The notes: generated by a model not told the origin, from the letters alone. DNA of 64,000 bases from Paenibacillus sp. DMB20 (GCF_000987955.1 NZ_LAZU01000040.1:62001-126000), one strand, 5' to 3'. Positions 51,687 to 60,930 are shown, numbered from the stretch's first letter. Made by a program: numbers and translations.

Positions 51687-52231
51687 ATGACCGATCTCAT
51701 TATCGTTGTGTACCCTACAACAGCCTCTGGAAAGATGAATTCAAGGAGATTGGCGGGGCTATAAGGAATGCAATGGGCGGTACTGCGGTTCGTATCGACC
51801 ATATCGGCTCGACGTCTGTTCCCGGTCTGGATGCAAAGCCTGTAATCGACGTTCAAATCTCCGTGAAATCTTTGGAGTCGATGAATTATCGGCGGATGCT
51901 GGATAAACTCGGCTATCATTACCGTTCGGACAATCCCGATCTCAGCAAGCGATATTTTAGAGAAAGCGGAGGCATGCGCAGAACGCATATACATGTGCGG
52001 GAAGCCGGAAGCTGGTCGGAGCAGCTTCATCTGCTGTTTAGGGATTATTTGCGCGCACACCCCGAGGATTGCCGCTTGTATGCGGATACGAAATACAGAT
52101 TGATGAACCTATACGGCAATCAGCGTAAAAAGTATGTGGAGGAGAAATCGCCCGTCGTCTGGGAAATCATGAAAAGGGCGCATACATGGAGCCAGGCGGT
52201 CGGATGGAGGGCGGGTGAATCCGATATCTAG
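51687..52231 (+). CDS. GrpB-family protein (nucleotidyltransferase-like), frameshifted
   Basis: About 180 residues. ATG 51687 follows CTAAGGAG and gives MTDLIIVV; the other frame then continues PYNSLWKDEFKEIGGAIR and IDHIGSTSVPGLDAKPVIDV, the GrpB signature. The switch lies at 51705-51712 in GTTGTGTACCC. It needs either two bases removed or one added, unlike the other frameshifts of this window. GrpB proteins have a nucleotidyltransferase-like fold; function uncertain. Confidence 0.82.
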
Positions 52232-52673
52232 ACTTCAAAGTTTATTGCTTGTTCCCTTGTTTGCAATATCCTATTGGATCGGTTATGGAGTCTATGCATG
52301 CGTTTTATGGCTGGGATGGGGACAGGCGGTAAGTCAAGGGGATAACGATTCGTTGCTTTTTTTGGTCCGGGCTGGCTTATAGTGTCGTACTGATTCCTTT
52401 ATGCCTGCTTACATGTTTTCTGATACATAAACGATGTCGTTTCGTCAAGAGCAAAGGTTGGGGTCTCTTAATATATCCACTGACGTGCAGCCTTTTTTTG
52501 TATTTTCCCAACGGGGATGATCCTCGTCGTCTTTGGAGGCGGGAGGCTGATTTCCTCGGAAGCGCTGTTGTTCAATGTTTTTTTTTGGCGCGTCCGCTGC
52601 AACTTTTGGCTTGGGATACGGATTGATTGGAGCGTTCATGCCCAGGGGGAGCAATAAGGAACGGAAGCTTTAA
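52215..52673 (+). CDS. Small four-span membrane protein with three frameshifts
   Basis: No long open frame is visible until three homopolymers are shortened by one base: T7 at 52357-52363, T7 at 52493-52499 and T9 at 52578-52586. The result is 151 residues from GTG 52215 (GGAGG four bases before it, overlapping the GrpB end) to TAA 52671. Four hydrophobic stretches are seen: LLVPLFAISYWIGYGVYACV, FWSGLAYSVVLIPLCLLTCF, LLIYPLTCSLFCIFPTGMIL and VFFGASAATFGLGYGLIG. Each repair extends the hydrophobic pattern, which argues that the gene is real. Family not recognised. Confidence 0.6.
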
Positions 52674-52787
52674 GAACGATTGGTTTTGTTTCTATTTCAT
52701 AAATAACTATAATTGAGGATAAGACGCTTGGAATTTTTTCTCCAATCTCCTTGATGTCGATTCAAATCATGAGGAGCTGAAACGCGA

Positions 52788-53354
52788 GTGACTAGAGTAA
52801 GGTTGGACTTACAGCTTATTCTGCAGACGGCTGCGGAATTGGCGGATACCAACGGATTGGATGAGGTGACCCTTGCTTCGCTTGCCAAGGAGCTTGGTAT
52901 TCGGTCGCCTTCCTTGTACAACCATGTGAACGGGCTGCCCGGATTGCGACAAAAGCTTGCCCTCTACGGAATGAAAATGCTGACCGAAGCGCTTACGTTT
53001 GCGGCTGTAGGCCGTTCGGAAGACGATGCCGTCCATGCGATTGCTAATGCCTACATCCGGTTTGTCCGGGAACATCCCGGTCTATACGACGCCGTGGTCC
53101 GAGCTGCGGATTGGGACGATGAAGAAACGGATGCGGCTGCCCGCCAGCCGGTCGAGCTTCTGGTTCGGGTGCTTGGCGGTTACGGATTGAAAGGGGATGC
53201 GGCGGTCCATACCGTGAGAGGGCTGCACAGCATGCTGCATGGTTTTGCCTCGCTGGAGCAGACCGGGAACTTCAATATTCCGATCGACCGGGACGAAAGC
53301 CTGAGGATGCTCATCGATTTTTTTTCTGAAAGGCATACGCTCGTACGAAAATAA
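52788..53354 (+). CDS. TetR-family repressor with WHG-type C-terminal domain
   Basis: Intact, 188 residues, GTG start. The DNA-binding helix pair reads ILQTAAELADTNGLDEVTLASL and LGIRSPSLYNHVNGLPGL. The C-terminal half (RFVREHPGLYDAVV, GLHSMLHGFASLEQTGNF) is the WHG-type ligand domain. The target is unknown. It could control the membrane protein before it or the VOC gene after it, but no operator is obvious. Confidence 0.88.
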   Translation: MTRVRLDLQLILQTAAELADTNGLDEVTLASLAKELGIRSPSLYNHVNGLPGLRQKLALYGMKMLTEALTFAAVGRSEDDAVHAIANAYIRFVREHPGLYDAVVRAADWDDEETDAAARQPVELLVRVLGGYGLKGDAAVHTVRGLHSMLHGFASLEQTGNFNIPIDRDESLRMLIDFFSERHTLVRK

Positions 53355-53401
53355 AACATGAAAAAGCTTGACCTGCTCAAGATCGACCGGGCTTCCCGGG
53401 T

Positions 53402-53446
53402 AAAAAGATTGACTTGCTTTCATTTATGAATAAGTCAATCTTTTTA
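53402..53446. terminator. Rho-independent terminator
   Basis: AAAAAGATTGACTT at 53402 pairs perfectly with AAGTCAATCTTTTT at 53432; A and T runs on the flanks allow either direction. Confidence 0.88.
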
Positions 53447-53606
53447 ATTTGAGGTATCGAAGCTAGTGAGAGTTTTAACCACGGTTAACTTTAAATGGTA
53501 TTCAGTCCATCTGCTAGCTTATAATGTTGCTATAAGTATCAGGTAACAACCTGGCTTTATGATTTCAGGTTCGGTCCCGGTACAATCCCATAGCAGGAGG
53601 TTTTCC

Positions 53607-54050
53607 ATGATCAACGATTTTTTATTTACGCGAATCGGCTATGTATATGTACCTACTTCCCATCTTGACGAATCGATTGCCTGGTATACGAGCCATCTGG
53701 AGTTTAAACTGGTTAATAAATTTGAGGACCGCGGTTCATGGTTGGCGGTGCTTCACCACCCCGGGAAACAATCGATAGCGTTGCTGCTGATTGAGACCGG
53801 GGATGCGGCAAGATTGGAAATCACCCGAAACGGCCGGCCTTTTCCGGCGATGGCCATCAACTGCCCGGATATTGAAAAAACGTACAACGCCTTAAAACAT
53901 CAGGGGGTTGACGTACAGGACCTGCATACTCTTGGGAACGGAGAGGCCAAATATTTTTACTTCAGAGACAATGAGGGGAATTTGCTTGAGGCCGCATGGT
54001 CGGTTTGGGATCCTAAGGAGGAAATCAAAGAGGACTTCATTAAGGCATAA
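53607..54050 (+). CDS. VOC-family protein
   Basis: Intact, 147 residues from ATG 53607 after AGCAGGAGG. Two beta-alpha-beta units: RIGYVYVPTSHLDESIAWYTSHLEF (with the metal-ligand position after VYVPT) and AINCPDIEKTYNALKHQGVDV, ending YFYFRDNEGNLLEAAW, where the Glu is a usual metal ligand. Substrate unknown. Confidence 0.87.
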   Translation: MINDFLFTRIGYVYVPTSHLDESIAWYTSHLEFKLVNKFEDRGSWLAVLHHPGKQSIALLLIETGDAARLEITRNGRPFPAMAINCPDIEKTYNALKHQGVDVQDLHTLGNGEAKYFYFRDNEGNLLEAAWSVWDPKEEIKEDFIKA

Positions 54051-54060
54051 TATTAAAGAA

Positions 54061-54258
54061 TTGCCGCCGACACCCGACAATACGGCGATGACATTGATCG
54101 TGATTTCAACCATTCTCCTTCCGTTTGTCGGTCTTATCGTCGGCGGCGTTGCATCCTTCAGCGACGACCCTAACAAGCAGGATGCAGGCAAAATGCTCCT
54201 GATCCTTGGACTCGTCATCCTGATCCTTCAATTCATCCTATTTTTGATTTGGAGATAA
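54061..54258 (+). CDS. Small two-span membrane protein
   Basis: About 65 residues. It has two hydrophobic helices (MTLIVISTILLPFVGLIVGG and LLILGLVILILQFILFLIW) joined by a polar loop SDDPNKQDAGK. The start is uncertain: TTG 54061 gives LPPTPDNTA ahead of the first helix, an ATT at 54052 would give a natural-looking MIKELPPTPDN, and ATG 54088 begins in the helix. It lies 10 bases after the VOC stop and is probably cotranscribed with it. Confidence 0.6.
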   Translation: MPPTPDNTAMTLIVISTILLPFVGLIVGGVASFSDDPNKQDAGKMLLILGLVILILQFILFLIWR

Positions 54259-54291
54259 GCAGAGTCAATGATGAATGCGCCTCGCGGCGTC

Positions 54292-54873
54292 TTATTTCGG
54301 CTCCAGGACCTCGTCAATAATCCCGTATTCTTTGGCTTCATGGGCGGTCATAAAATAATCCCGGTCCATATCCTTCATCACTTTCTCCACCGGCTGTCCG
54401 GTGCGCTCCGACATAATGTTAGCGAGTCTTTCCCGGGTCTTCAGGATTCGCTTGGCGGAGATCTCGATATCGCTGGCCTGCCCCTGAACGCCTCCCAACG
54501 GCTGGTGAATCATGATTTCGCTGTTAGGCAGCGCGAAGCGCTTGCCCTTGGCCCCGGCCAAAAGCAAAACGGCTCCGAACGACGCTGCATAACCGGTGCA
54601 GATGGTATGGACCTGGGGTTTGATATACTGCATGGTGTCAAACATGCCCAAACCTGCGCTGACCGACCCTCCCGGGCTGTTGATGTACATGAAAATATCC
54701 TTATCTGGATCTTCCGCCGCAAGAAACAGCAGCTGGGCGTTAATGCTGTTAGCCAGTTGGTCGTTAATCTCCGAACCGACAAATACGATTCGGTCTTTGA
54801 GCAACCGGGAATAAATATCGTAAGAACGTTCTCCCCGGCTCGTTTGTTCCACAACATAGGGCATAAAATTCAT
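54292..54873 (-). CDS. clpP: ATP-dependent Clp protease proteolytic subunit (ClpP paralogue)
   Basis: Intact, about 193 residues. The start ATG 54873 is chosen because AAGGAGG lies 8 bases before it; an ATG at 54894 overlaps that site. The catalytic triad is Ser98 (GYAASFGAVLL), His123 (EIMIHQPLGG) and Asp172 (MDRDYFM), in the classical positions. The GYAASFG motif differs from the usual GMAASMG and marks a second ClpP type found in some Bacillota. It acts as a ring with a Clp ATPase. It is divergent from a sigma-factor gene. Confidence 0.92.
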   Translation of the reverse strand: MNFMPYVVEQTSRGERSYDIYSRLLKDRIVFVGSEINDQLANSINAQLLFLAAEDPDKDIFMYINSPGGSVSAGLGMFDTMQYIKPQVHTICTGYAASFGAVLLLAGAKGKRFALPNSEIMIHQPLGGVQGQASDIEISAKRILKTRERLANIMSERTGQPVEKVMKDMDRDYFMTAHEAKEYGIIDEVLEPK

Positions 54874-55052
54874 GGTGGTTTCCTCCTTGCTCATTTTGTC
54901 ATAGCGACATGTAAACGAACGGGGAAGATGAATGGTTACGATGAACCGAAGAAAAAAAAGGGCTATATGTAGCGTAACGAAAAGAACTTCTCATTCGTTT
55001 ACTTATCAAGCCCCCTGGCGGAAAAACAGAACAAAGGAGCTGACTGTGAAGC

Positions 55053-55784
55053 ATGGCCAAAAAGTTGTATTCGATGGAAAGGCCGAAGGATTGCGATCTG
55101 GAGCAGCTGAATGCGCTCCTTAACCGATATTGCTTGTCCCTGACGCAGTCAGTATGGGATTCGGAAGATCTGGTACAGGACACATGGATCAAAACGCTTG
55201 AAAAGATCGAAGGCGGCAAGCATGCCAATCCCGAAGCGCTGCTTCTTCGAACCGCCAAAAATACATGGATCGACCAGTTGCGGAGACAAAAGGTGCTTGA
55301 CCGAATTTTGCAGGAAGAGAGAAATCACCTTCAGGAGGAGAACGTCCTGCACCGGGAATCAGACAGGTTTGACCTAGAGCTGGCGTTTAAAGTGTTATTG
55401 GAGCGGTTGTCCCCTCTGCAGCGAACGGTTTTCCTGATGAGGAACGTGTTCGGCTACACCGTCGCGGAAACGGCCAAAGTTCTTCGGACGACGGAGGGAG
55501 CCGTCAAGGCGGCCTGCCACCGGGCGTTAAAGGAGCTGCGGGAAGCGGATCGGAATGACGAGAACGCACGACCGGAAATGGCCGAGGAAGAGCATACCAA
55601 GGTGCTTTTAAGAACATTGGCGGCCGCATACGAAGCGGGAGACGTTTCCGAGGTATTGAGGCTTGTGCAGGGCGAGGAATCCGTGGCCCACGCCATCGGC
55701 ATATTCTCGGCCAAATCGCGCCGCGGCATAAATACTTATGTTCATGCTTCTTCGACGCAGGCTGATATGATGATGGCGGCATAG
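55053..55784 (+). CDS. RNA polymerase sigma-70 family factor, ECF-like with C-terminal extension
   Basis: Intact, 243 residues from ATG 55053 after AAAGGAGC. Region 2 reads LNRYCLSLTQSVWDSEDLVQDTW and ALLLRTAKNTWIDQLRRQK. Region 4 reads LSPLQRTVFLMRNVFGYTVAETAKVLRTT and AVKAACHRALKEL. About 70 further residues follow (LLRTLAAAYEAGDVSEVLRLV), as in ECF factors that carry a regulatory tail instead of an anti-sigma partner. No anti-sigma gene is next to it. Confidence 0.85.
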   Translation: MAKKLYSMERPKDCDLEQLNALLNRYCLSLTQSVWDSEDLVQDTWIKTLEKIEGGKHANPEALLLRTAKNTWIDQLRRQKVLDRILQEERNHLQEENVLHRESDRFDLELAFKVLLERLSPLQRTVFLMRNVFGYTVAETAKVLRTTEGAVKAACHRALKELREADRNDENARPEMAEEEHTKVLLRTLAAAYEAGDVSEVLRLVQGEESVAHAIGIFSAKSRRGINTYVHASSTQADMMMAA

Positions 55785-55820
55785 TGGAGAATCAAGGTTG
55801 GGGTTAGCGAATGATGAAAG

Positions 55821-55855
55821 ACGGCTGCAGGTTACAGGTGCAGTCGTTTTTTTTT
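55821..55855 (+). terminator. Rho-independent terminator
   Basis: ACGGCTGCA at 55821 pairs (one G-U) with TGCAGTCGT at 55839, followed by T9. Confidence 0.85.
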
Positions 55856-55857
55856 AG

Positions 55858-55907
55858 AGATAAGAAAGTATAAACTTCAGAGGGTTGCCATCTTTATCTC
55901 GCAAGAA
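55858..55907 (+). repeat. Dispersed intergenic repeat, copy C (shorter)
   Basis: AGATAAGAAAGTATAAACTT, then TTTATCTCGCAAGAA at 55893. It matches copies A and B over the hairpin but lacks the downstream CTAAACGCG / GTCTTCTGAGA part. Confidence 0.75.
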
Positions 55908-56161
55908 CCGAGATATTTCTAATGCATCTGGAATTAAAGTTAATTCAATAGATAGTATTTGAAGATAGAATATTGTTACGACGTACAATCGGAAAATATA
56001 TCGAGCGTATAGCATCCATAGGATTCGGCGGTAGCCGTTTCCTTAGAGATGCTATTTTTGATGGGAATTCAAAACCTGATATGTGGATTATTCGTCAATT
56101 TAATTGGTTTTTCAAGGATATGCACCAATATATTCTTGTGTGCTGTCAGTTAAAATCAAAT

Positions 56162-56230
56162 TTTACAACTTCTATACAAGATGATCTAACTTATCATATA
56201 TCCACCTGCTACACTTGTTGAGTAATTGAG
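56162..56230 (+). promoter_or_regulatory. Shared upstream element, copy 1 (amidase)
   Basis: ACAACTTC, ATACAAG, ATCTAACT, TCATATATC and CTACACT occur in this order, as in the copies at 60975 and 62512. A stem ACTTA/TGAGT (with one G-U) replaces ACTCC/GGAGT of the other copies. The end lies 46 bases before the amidase start. Confidence 0.75.
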
Positions 56231-56269
56231 ATATCAGCATTCGCCGATCAATCGGAGTGAGGAGATAGC

Positions 56270-56986
56270 ATGAAAATGAAAAACAGAAAACATCGTCAAG
56301 GCCGCCAAGCGATAATGGTGGTAATTGTCGTTGCTTTGATAGGAATGATTTGGTCGATCTATGAGCAATTTTCACCCTCGGTTTCCGCCGAGTTGACAGT
56401 TCCACCGATCAAAGAAACGGAAATGCCACAACAAATATCCCAACGCTACAAAATCGTGATCGATGCAGGGCATGGAGGCAAGGATCCCGGCGCGGAAGGA
56501 GTCAGCGGCAACCATGAGAGAGCGTACACGCTAGCGTTGTCAAAGAAGGTATTCGACCTGCTCCAGCAAGAGCCAATGTTCGAGGCGTACATGACGCGTA
56601 CGGACGATACCTTTGTCGATCTGGAGGATCGTAACAAATTCGCACACGATCTCGATGCGGATGCTTTGGTCTCCATTCATGGGAACACATATACAGATCC
56701 CGATGTATCTGGCACCGAAACATATTATTATGGGGACGATAGTATTCCGTTCGCACACGAGGTGCACGAGCACTTGGTGGAGGCTGCTGGATTCAGGGAT
56801 CGCGGCGTGAGAAAGGAAGGTTGGAAGATACTGACGGATAGCAACATTCCCGCGATTTTGCTGGAGGTAGGGTTCCTCACGAACCCGAGCGATGAAACGA
56901 ATATGCTCAGTGAAAGTCATCAGGATCGAACGGCCCAGGGCATAGTGAACGGGATCCAAGATTATTTTACGGATAGAGAAGATTAG
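56270..56986 (+). CDS. N-acetylmuramoyl-L-alanine amidase (Amidase_3)
   Basis: Intact, 238 residues. It has one N-terminal signal-anchor helix (AIMVVIVVALIGMIWSIY) and a catalytic domain from about residue 60. Zinc ligands lie in IDAGHGGKDPG, GNHERAYTL and VSIHGNTY, and the catalytic Glu in ILLEVGFLTNP. It cleaves the amide bond between muramic acid and the stem peptide. No cell-wall-binding repeats are present, as in CwlD. The ATG follows AGTGAGGAG. It carries the shared upstream element. Confidence 0.92.
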   Translation: MKMKNRKHRQGRQAIMVVIVVALIGMIWSIYEQFSPSVSAELTVPPIKETEMPQQISQRYKIVIDAGHGGKDPGAEGVSGNHERAYTLALSKKVFDLLQQEPMFEAYMTRTDDTFVDLEDRNKFAHDLDADALVSIHGNTYTDPDVSGTETYYYGDDSIPFAHEVHEHLVEAAGFRDRGVRKEGWKILTDSNIPAILLEVGFLTNPSDETNMLSESHQDRTAQGIVNGIQDYFTDRED

Positions 56987-57035
56987 AAAGGGGTTAGTGA
57001 CCCACCTGAAACTTCATGGAAGGGCTAGATAAATA

Positions 57036-57858
57036 ATGAAAATATCACAAAACGACAATAAAAAAAAGTAGGGCAATAAAGGCGAGAAGAAGATTTGTCG
57101 TTGTTCTAGCAGCTGGTTTCCTAATGATCTTTTTAATAGGGAAACTCACTGCTGCTCTTGAAGAAGATGTAGCAGCCAAAGAAAATATCGTACAAAGTAC
57201 CAAACAACCAGCAAAACAAAAAAGATCAGATGGAAAGCCTGGGGACAAAGTTGTTTATTTAACATTTGATGATGGCCCTACTACTTTAACGGATCAATTC
57301 TTAGATTTATTAAAAGAGCAAGATATACAAGCAACCTTTTTTTATGCAGGGAGCTAATCTGCAAAAAAAACGATTTACAAGAAAGTGTCAAACGAGCCAC
57401 AGAAGAAGGCCATTACGTTGGAGCTCATAGTATATCGCATGATTACAAAAAAGCTATACAATAACGGACTGTTTGTATCAGAGATGAAAGAAACATTGTC
57501 TCTAATTGAAGATATTACAGGTACAAATCCTAAGTTGGTTCGTCCACCTTATGGTTCAGCACCAGGATTGAAAAGCGAACAAGTTCGTAATTCAGTTGTA
57601 AACTCCGGAATTAAAGTTTGGGATTGGACAATTGATTCTAAGGACTGGGATTTAGAAGATAATCCAAACCAAATTGTAAAAAATATCAAAAAGCAAACTA
57701 GAATGGACAGAGAAGTTATTCTCATGCATGAAAAACCACAAACCTTACAAGCACTTCCAGAAATAATTGCATTTTACAAGGAAAAAGGATATGAGTTTGC
57801 TGTATATAATGACGCTGACCATTTTTCTCTTAATTTCCAAAATGACGAACGTTTGTAA
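57036..57858 (+). CDS. Polysaccharide deacetylase (NodB domain)
   Basis: About 272 residues after four repairs, each removing one base: A8 at 57060-57067, T7 at 57337-57343, A8 at 57363-57370 and A6 at 57447-57452. One membrane helix (VVVLAAGFLMIFLIG) is followed by the NodB motifs YLTFDDGP, AHSISHD, RPPYGSAPG, DWTIDSKDW and ILMHE. The motifs carry the metal-binding Asp-His-His and are complete. It removes acetyl groups from peptidoglycan or a related glycan at the cell surface. Its AT-rich codons stand out from the neighbours, which suggests transfer. Confidence 0.82.
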
Positions 57859-57979
57859 AAGATAATTGGCTCCATGCCAAAGTTAGTGCTTGAACCTAGT
57901 ACTCGGTTGCAATTTTAATGCGGCTTCTTTATCGTAGCATTAAGATAGTGACTATTATTTGTGTTAGGAGATTCAGAGG

Positions 57980-58637
57980 ATGAGCAAAAAGATTTTGATT
58001 GTTGAAGACGACGTTCATATATCCAAAATCATTAAAATGAATCTTAATATCGTGAGCTACGAAACGATGGAGGTTTACGATGGCGAAGCTGCGCTTGAGC
58101 TAGTGCAACGGGAAAAGTTCGATCTTATTTTGTTGGATGTCATGATTCCGAAACTGGACGGTTTTGAACTTATGAAGCGAATTAGGCCGTACAATATTCC
58201 GGTTATTTTTTTTGACGGCGAAAAACTCGGTTTATAATAAAGTGGACGGGTTGAAGCTGGGGGCTGATGATTACATGGTCAAGCCTTTCGAAGCGATTGA
58301 GCTGCTGGCCCGCATAGAAACGGTACTGCGAAGATATAACAAAGAAGAACAGGTGATGGCATTCCAAACCCTTCTCGTCGATCTGGACAAACGGGAAGTA
58401 ACCAAACAGGGGGAAGTTGTAGAGCTGACTCCAAAAGAATATGATTTGCTTGTCGTTCTGCTGAAAAACAAGAACATCGCCTTATCAAGAGAGCAGTTCA
58501 TCGATAAAGTATGGGGCGCCGAATATTATGGCGAAACAAGAACGGTCGATATGCATATTAAATCACTGCGCAAAAAACTGGAGTTGCAAGATCACATCAA
58601 GACCATTTATAAACTCGGCTATCGGCTGGAGGATTGA
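57980..58637 (+). CDS. OmpR-family response regulator
   Basis: About 218 residues, ATG after TTAGGAG. Receiver domain with acidic pair Asp10-Asp11, phosphorylation site Asp53 (LILLDVMIPK) and Lys in MVKPFE. The C-terminal winged helix reads LTPKEYDLLVVLLKNKNIALSREQ and YYGETRTVDMHIKSLRKKL. The frame breaks in the T8 run at 58206-58213; removing one T gives IPVIFLTAKNSVYNK. It is paired with the sensor kinase 4 bases downstream. It is a candidate regulator of the shared upstream elements nearby. Confidence 0.9.
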
Positions 58638-58641
58638 GGAG

Positions 58642-60081
58642 ATGAAATTTTGGCAAAAAATTTATGTCTTCTCGATTCTGGTCTTCGTCATTATCTTTAA
58701 CGCAGCCTCCATTATGGTTATCGAGCGCAGCCACAACAGAATGCTTGAGCAGGAGATCAATAGTGCGTTAAGCCAAAATATGAGTATTCAATCCAGCGTC
58801 AACGCGATTGTACCGATCCTTCGCATCTATGATTCCATTGATTACGAGAAAACAGTTTTAACGAGAATCGCTAATGAATTTGTTGGTACAAATAATGAAC
58901 AACGTGTTTATTTGGATATCAGAAATCAGAAGAATCGGGTGGTCTTCAGTAATACCGATTTCAAAATGCCGACACAACGTGAGGAACTGGGCAAACTGGG
59001 CACGGATGAAATCAATTATATTTTACGGGACATCGATGAGCGAACGATCCTGTTTACATCAAATATGGTGGATGTTAACCGTACAAGCTATCTATTTACC
59101 TATATGGTAGATGTCACCTCTGTATATCAGGATCGTGTAGATCAGTATCAGTTCTTTGCGCAAGTGGATGTGGCGGCTTGCTTCCTCTATATGTTGATCA
59201 TGTTTTTTGTAAGCCGGGGACTGACGAGATCGATTGATCGGCTGGGTCGAACGGCTCAGGTCATTGCACAGGGGAATTTCTCCGAACGCGTCCAGTTGAA
59301 ATCAAAGGACGAAATCGGGATGCTGGCCTATAATTTTAACAATATGGCCGCTGTTGTGGAGGACACCATCACTGAACTTGAACGGAACAATCAAGAAAAA
59401 CAGCGGTTTATCAATAATTTTACACATGAATTAAATACGCCGCTGACTTCAATTATCGCCTATGCGAATTTTATGAGAACAACCAAATATGATGAGGAAA
59501 CGTTTCTGGACGGTCTCAATGTGATTTATTCAGAAGGCAAGCGATTACAGATGTTGTCAATGAAGCTGATGAACTTGATTTTGTTGCAAGAGGATAACTT
59601 CGAGATGGAATTGTACGATTTGGGAGCGGTTATAGCTGAAATCAAGCCTGCGCTGGACATGATGGCCAAAGAAAAGCAGGTGACTATCGTCACGGAGTGC
59701 GAATCGGGCAAACTGAGATTGGAGAAGGATTTGATTAAAGTTCTGATCTTCAATCTGGTGGACAATGCACTCAAAGCTTCGGATGAACAGCAGACCATTA
59801 TGCTGCGTGTCATATGGCACGATGGGTATTGTGTGCTTGAAGTGATGGATCAGGGCATTGGGATCGCTAAGGAACATCAGGATAAAATTTTTGAACCTTT
59901 TTACATGGTGGATAAATCCAGGACAAGAAACGGTAAAGGGGCAGGTCTCGGTCTTGCGTTATGTCAAAGTGTCGCGAGTGTCCACAATGCCGTCATCCGG
60001 GTAAACAGCAATGAAAACCAAGGCACTACCATAGAAGTCGTATTCGCGCTTACCCATCCGAAAGGAGGGATAAAGGAATGA
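58642..60081 (+). CDS. Sensor histidine kinase
   Basis: Intact, 479 residues from ATG 58642 (GAGGAG upstream). Membrane helices at about 6-28 and 172-195 enclose an extracellular sensor of about 140 residues. Then come HAMP (RSIDRLGRTAQVIAQGNFSERV), the phosphorylated His262 in FTHELNTPLTS, and the ATPase boxes LVDNALKAS, VMDQGIGIA and GKGAGLGLALCQS. It acts on the response regulator before it. Its stop overlaps the start of the lipoprotein gene (ATGA), so that lipoprotein may be a sensing partner. Confidence 0.93.
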   Translation: MKFWQKIYVFSILVFVIIFNAASIMVIERSHNRMLEQEINSALSQNMSIQSSVNAIVPILRIYDSIDYEKTVLTRIANEFVGTNNEQRVYLDIRNQKNRVVFSNTDFKMPTQREELGKLGTDEINYILRDIDERTILFTSNMVDVNRTSYLFTYMVDVTSVYQDRVDQYQFFAQVDVAACFLYMLIMFFVSRGLTRSIDRLGRTAQVIAQGNFSERVQLKSKDEIGMLAYNFNNMAAVVEDTITELERNNQEKQRFINNFTHELNTPLTSIIAYANFMRTTKYDEETFLDGLNVIYSEGKRLQMLSMKLMNLILLQEDNFEMELYDLGAVIAEIKPALDMMAKEKQVTIVTECESGKLRLEKDLIKVLIFNLVDNALKASDEQQTIMLRVIWHDGYCVLEVMDQGIGIAKEHQDKIFEPFYMVDKSRTRNGKGAGLGLALCQSVASVHNAVIRVNSNENQGTTIEVVFALTHPKGGIKE

Positions 60082-60864
60082 ACAGGCTTATTTTAGTTAT
60101 CATTTGTGCGTCGTTCATGATCCTGGCTACAGGGTGCCAGAGTGTTTTCAATACGATCCCCAAAGATACCGTCATGGTTAAAAAAAATAATCAGAGAGAA
60201 CGAGAATTCTGAGGAGGAATATGAGGGCGTTCTGTCCCAGGATGCGGTGAAGACACTTAGTCTAAATGCTGTAAATAAGTACTTCGATGAAAATTTGACG
60301 AAGGACGAGCTTCAATTCGAGTTGGCGGTTATTGATCAGAACAAGTTTAAAGTGATGCTAAATGAGGCGGATAAGGGCCTCGTCGTTATGCCAACAGGGG
60401 TTCCAAAAGTGGTTCCAAAACTAAAGGTGAACGATCAAATTGATTTTGCTTCGTATTCTAGCGGCGTGTATTATACGACTCTGACCAAATCGACCCATCC
60501 TAATGAAGGCTATCTCATCGTGCTGAATGCGAAGGACGGCGATATCATTAGAGCTGTCAGAAGGCGAGAAACGATACAGGATGATGCCAGGTCTACAGTG
60601 GAAGACGATCTATTGGTGAAATATTACATGAACAAAGTTGCTCCTCTCGCAACAGAATTTATTCGGGATAAAGGGAGCTATCCGTTGTCCGAATTAACGC
60701 TGAATGAGGACATGACGCGCTCGGGCGGTGTTGTGGAATTGTATTACATGAGCAAGGACGGGGATAAGCTAAAATATGCTGTCACAGCCGATTTGAAACG
60801 AAATGAAATTGTCGGTTTCAGCAAGGATGTCATGGCTCTGCTTAGTTACTATTCCAGGCTCTAA
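60078..60864 (+). CDS. Lipoprotein cotranscribed with the two-component system
   Basis: About 261 residues. Lipobox LATGC follows a hydrophobic signal (LILVIICASFMI). The frame breaks in the A8 run at 60180-60187; removing one A gives VKKIIRENENSEEEYEG. The mature part is soluble and mixed alpha/beta (NKYFDENLTKDELQFELAVI, EGYLIVLNAKDGDIIRAVRR); no family is recognised. The overlap with the kinase gene suggests that it serves in signal sensing. Confidence 0.75.
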
Positions 60865-60930
60865 GCAGATCCACCTGCCTAACCCGGTGCTGCAAAACCA
60901 CGCCTACGGTTTTTAGCCGCGATAAACAAA

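Larger units (their letters stand above)
55785..56161. other. Intergenic region after the sigma-factor gene
   Basis: It holds a terminator (55821) and repeat copy C (55858). The rest, to 56161, has an open frame from 55973 (RIASIGFGGSRFLRDAIF) without a ribosome site or known family; I do not call it a gene, but it could be a relic. Confidence 0.5.

Noticed and set aside
53561..53585. GGTTCGGTCCCGG resembling a tRNA T-arm
   Set aside because: The flanking bases do not form the T-stem and no other tRNA arm is present.
54268..54972. Open frame of 234 codons on the + strand
   Set aside because: It is the mirror of the clpP gene, which has a full catalytic triad on the minus strand.
55973..56221. 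Open frame of 82 codons
   Set aside because: It has no ribosome site, no recognised family, and its end runs into the shared upstream element of the amidase gene.
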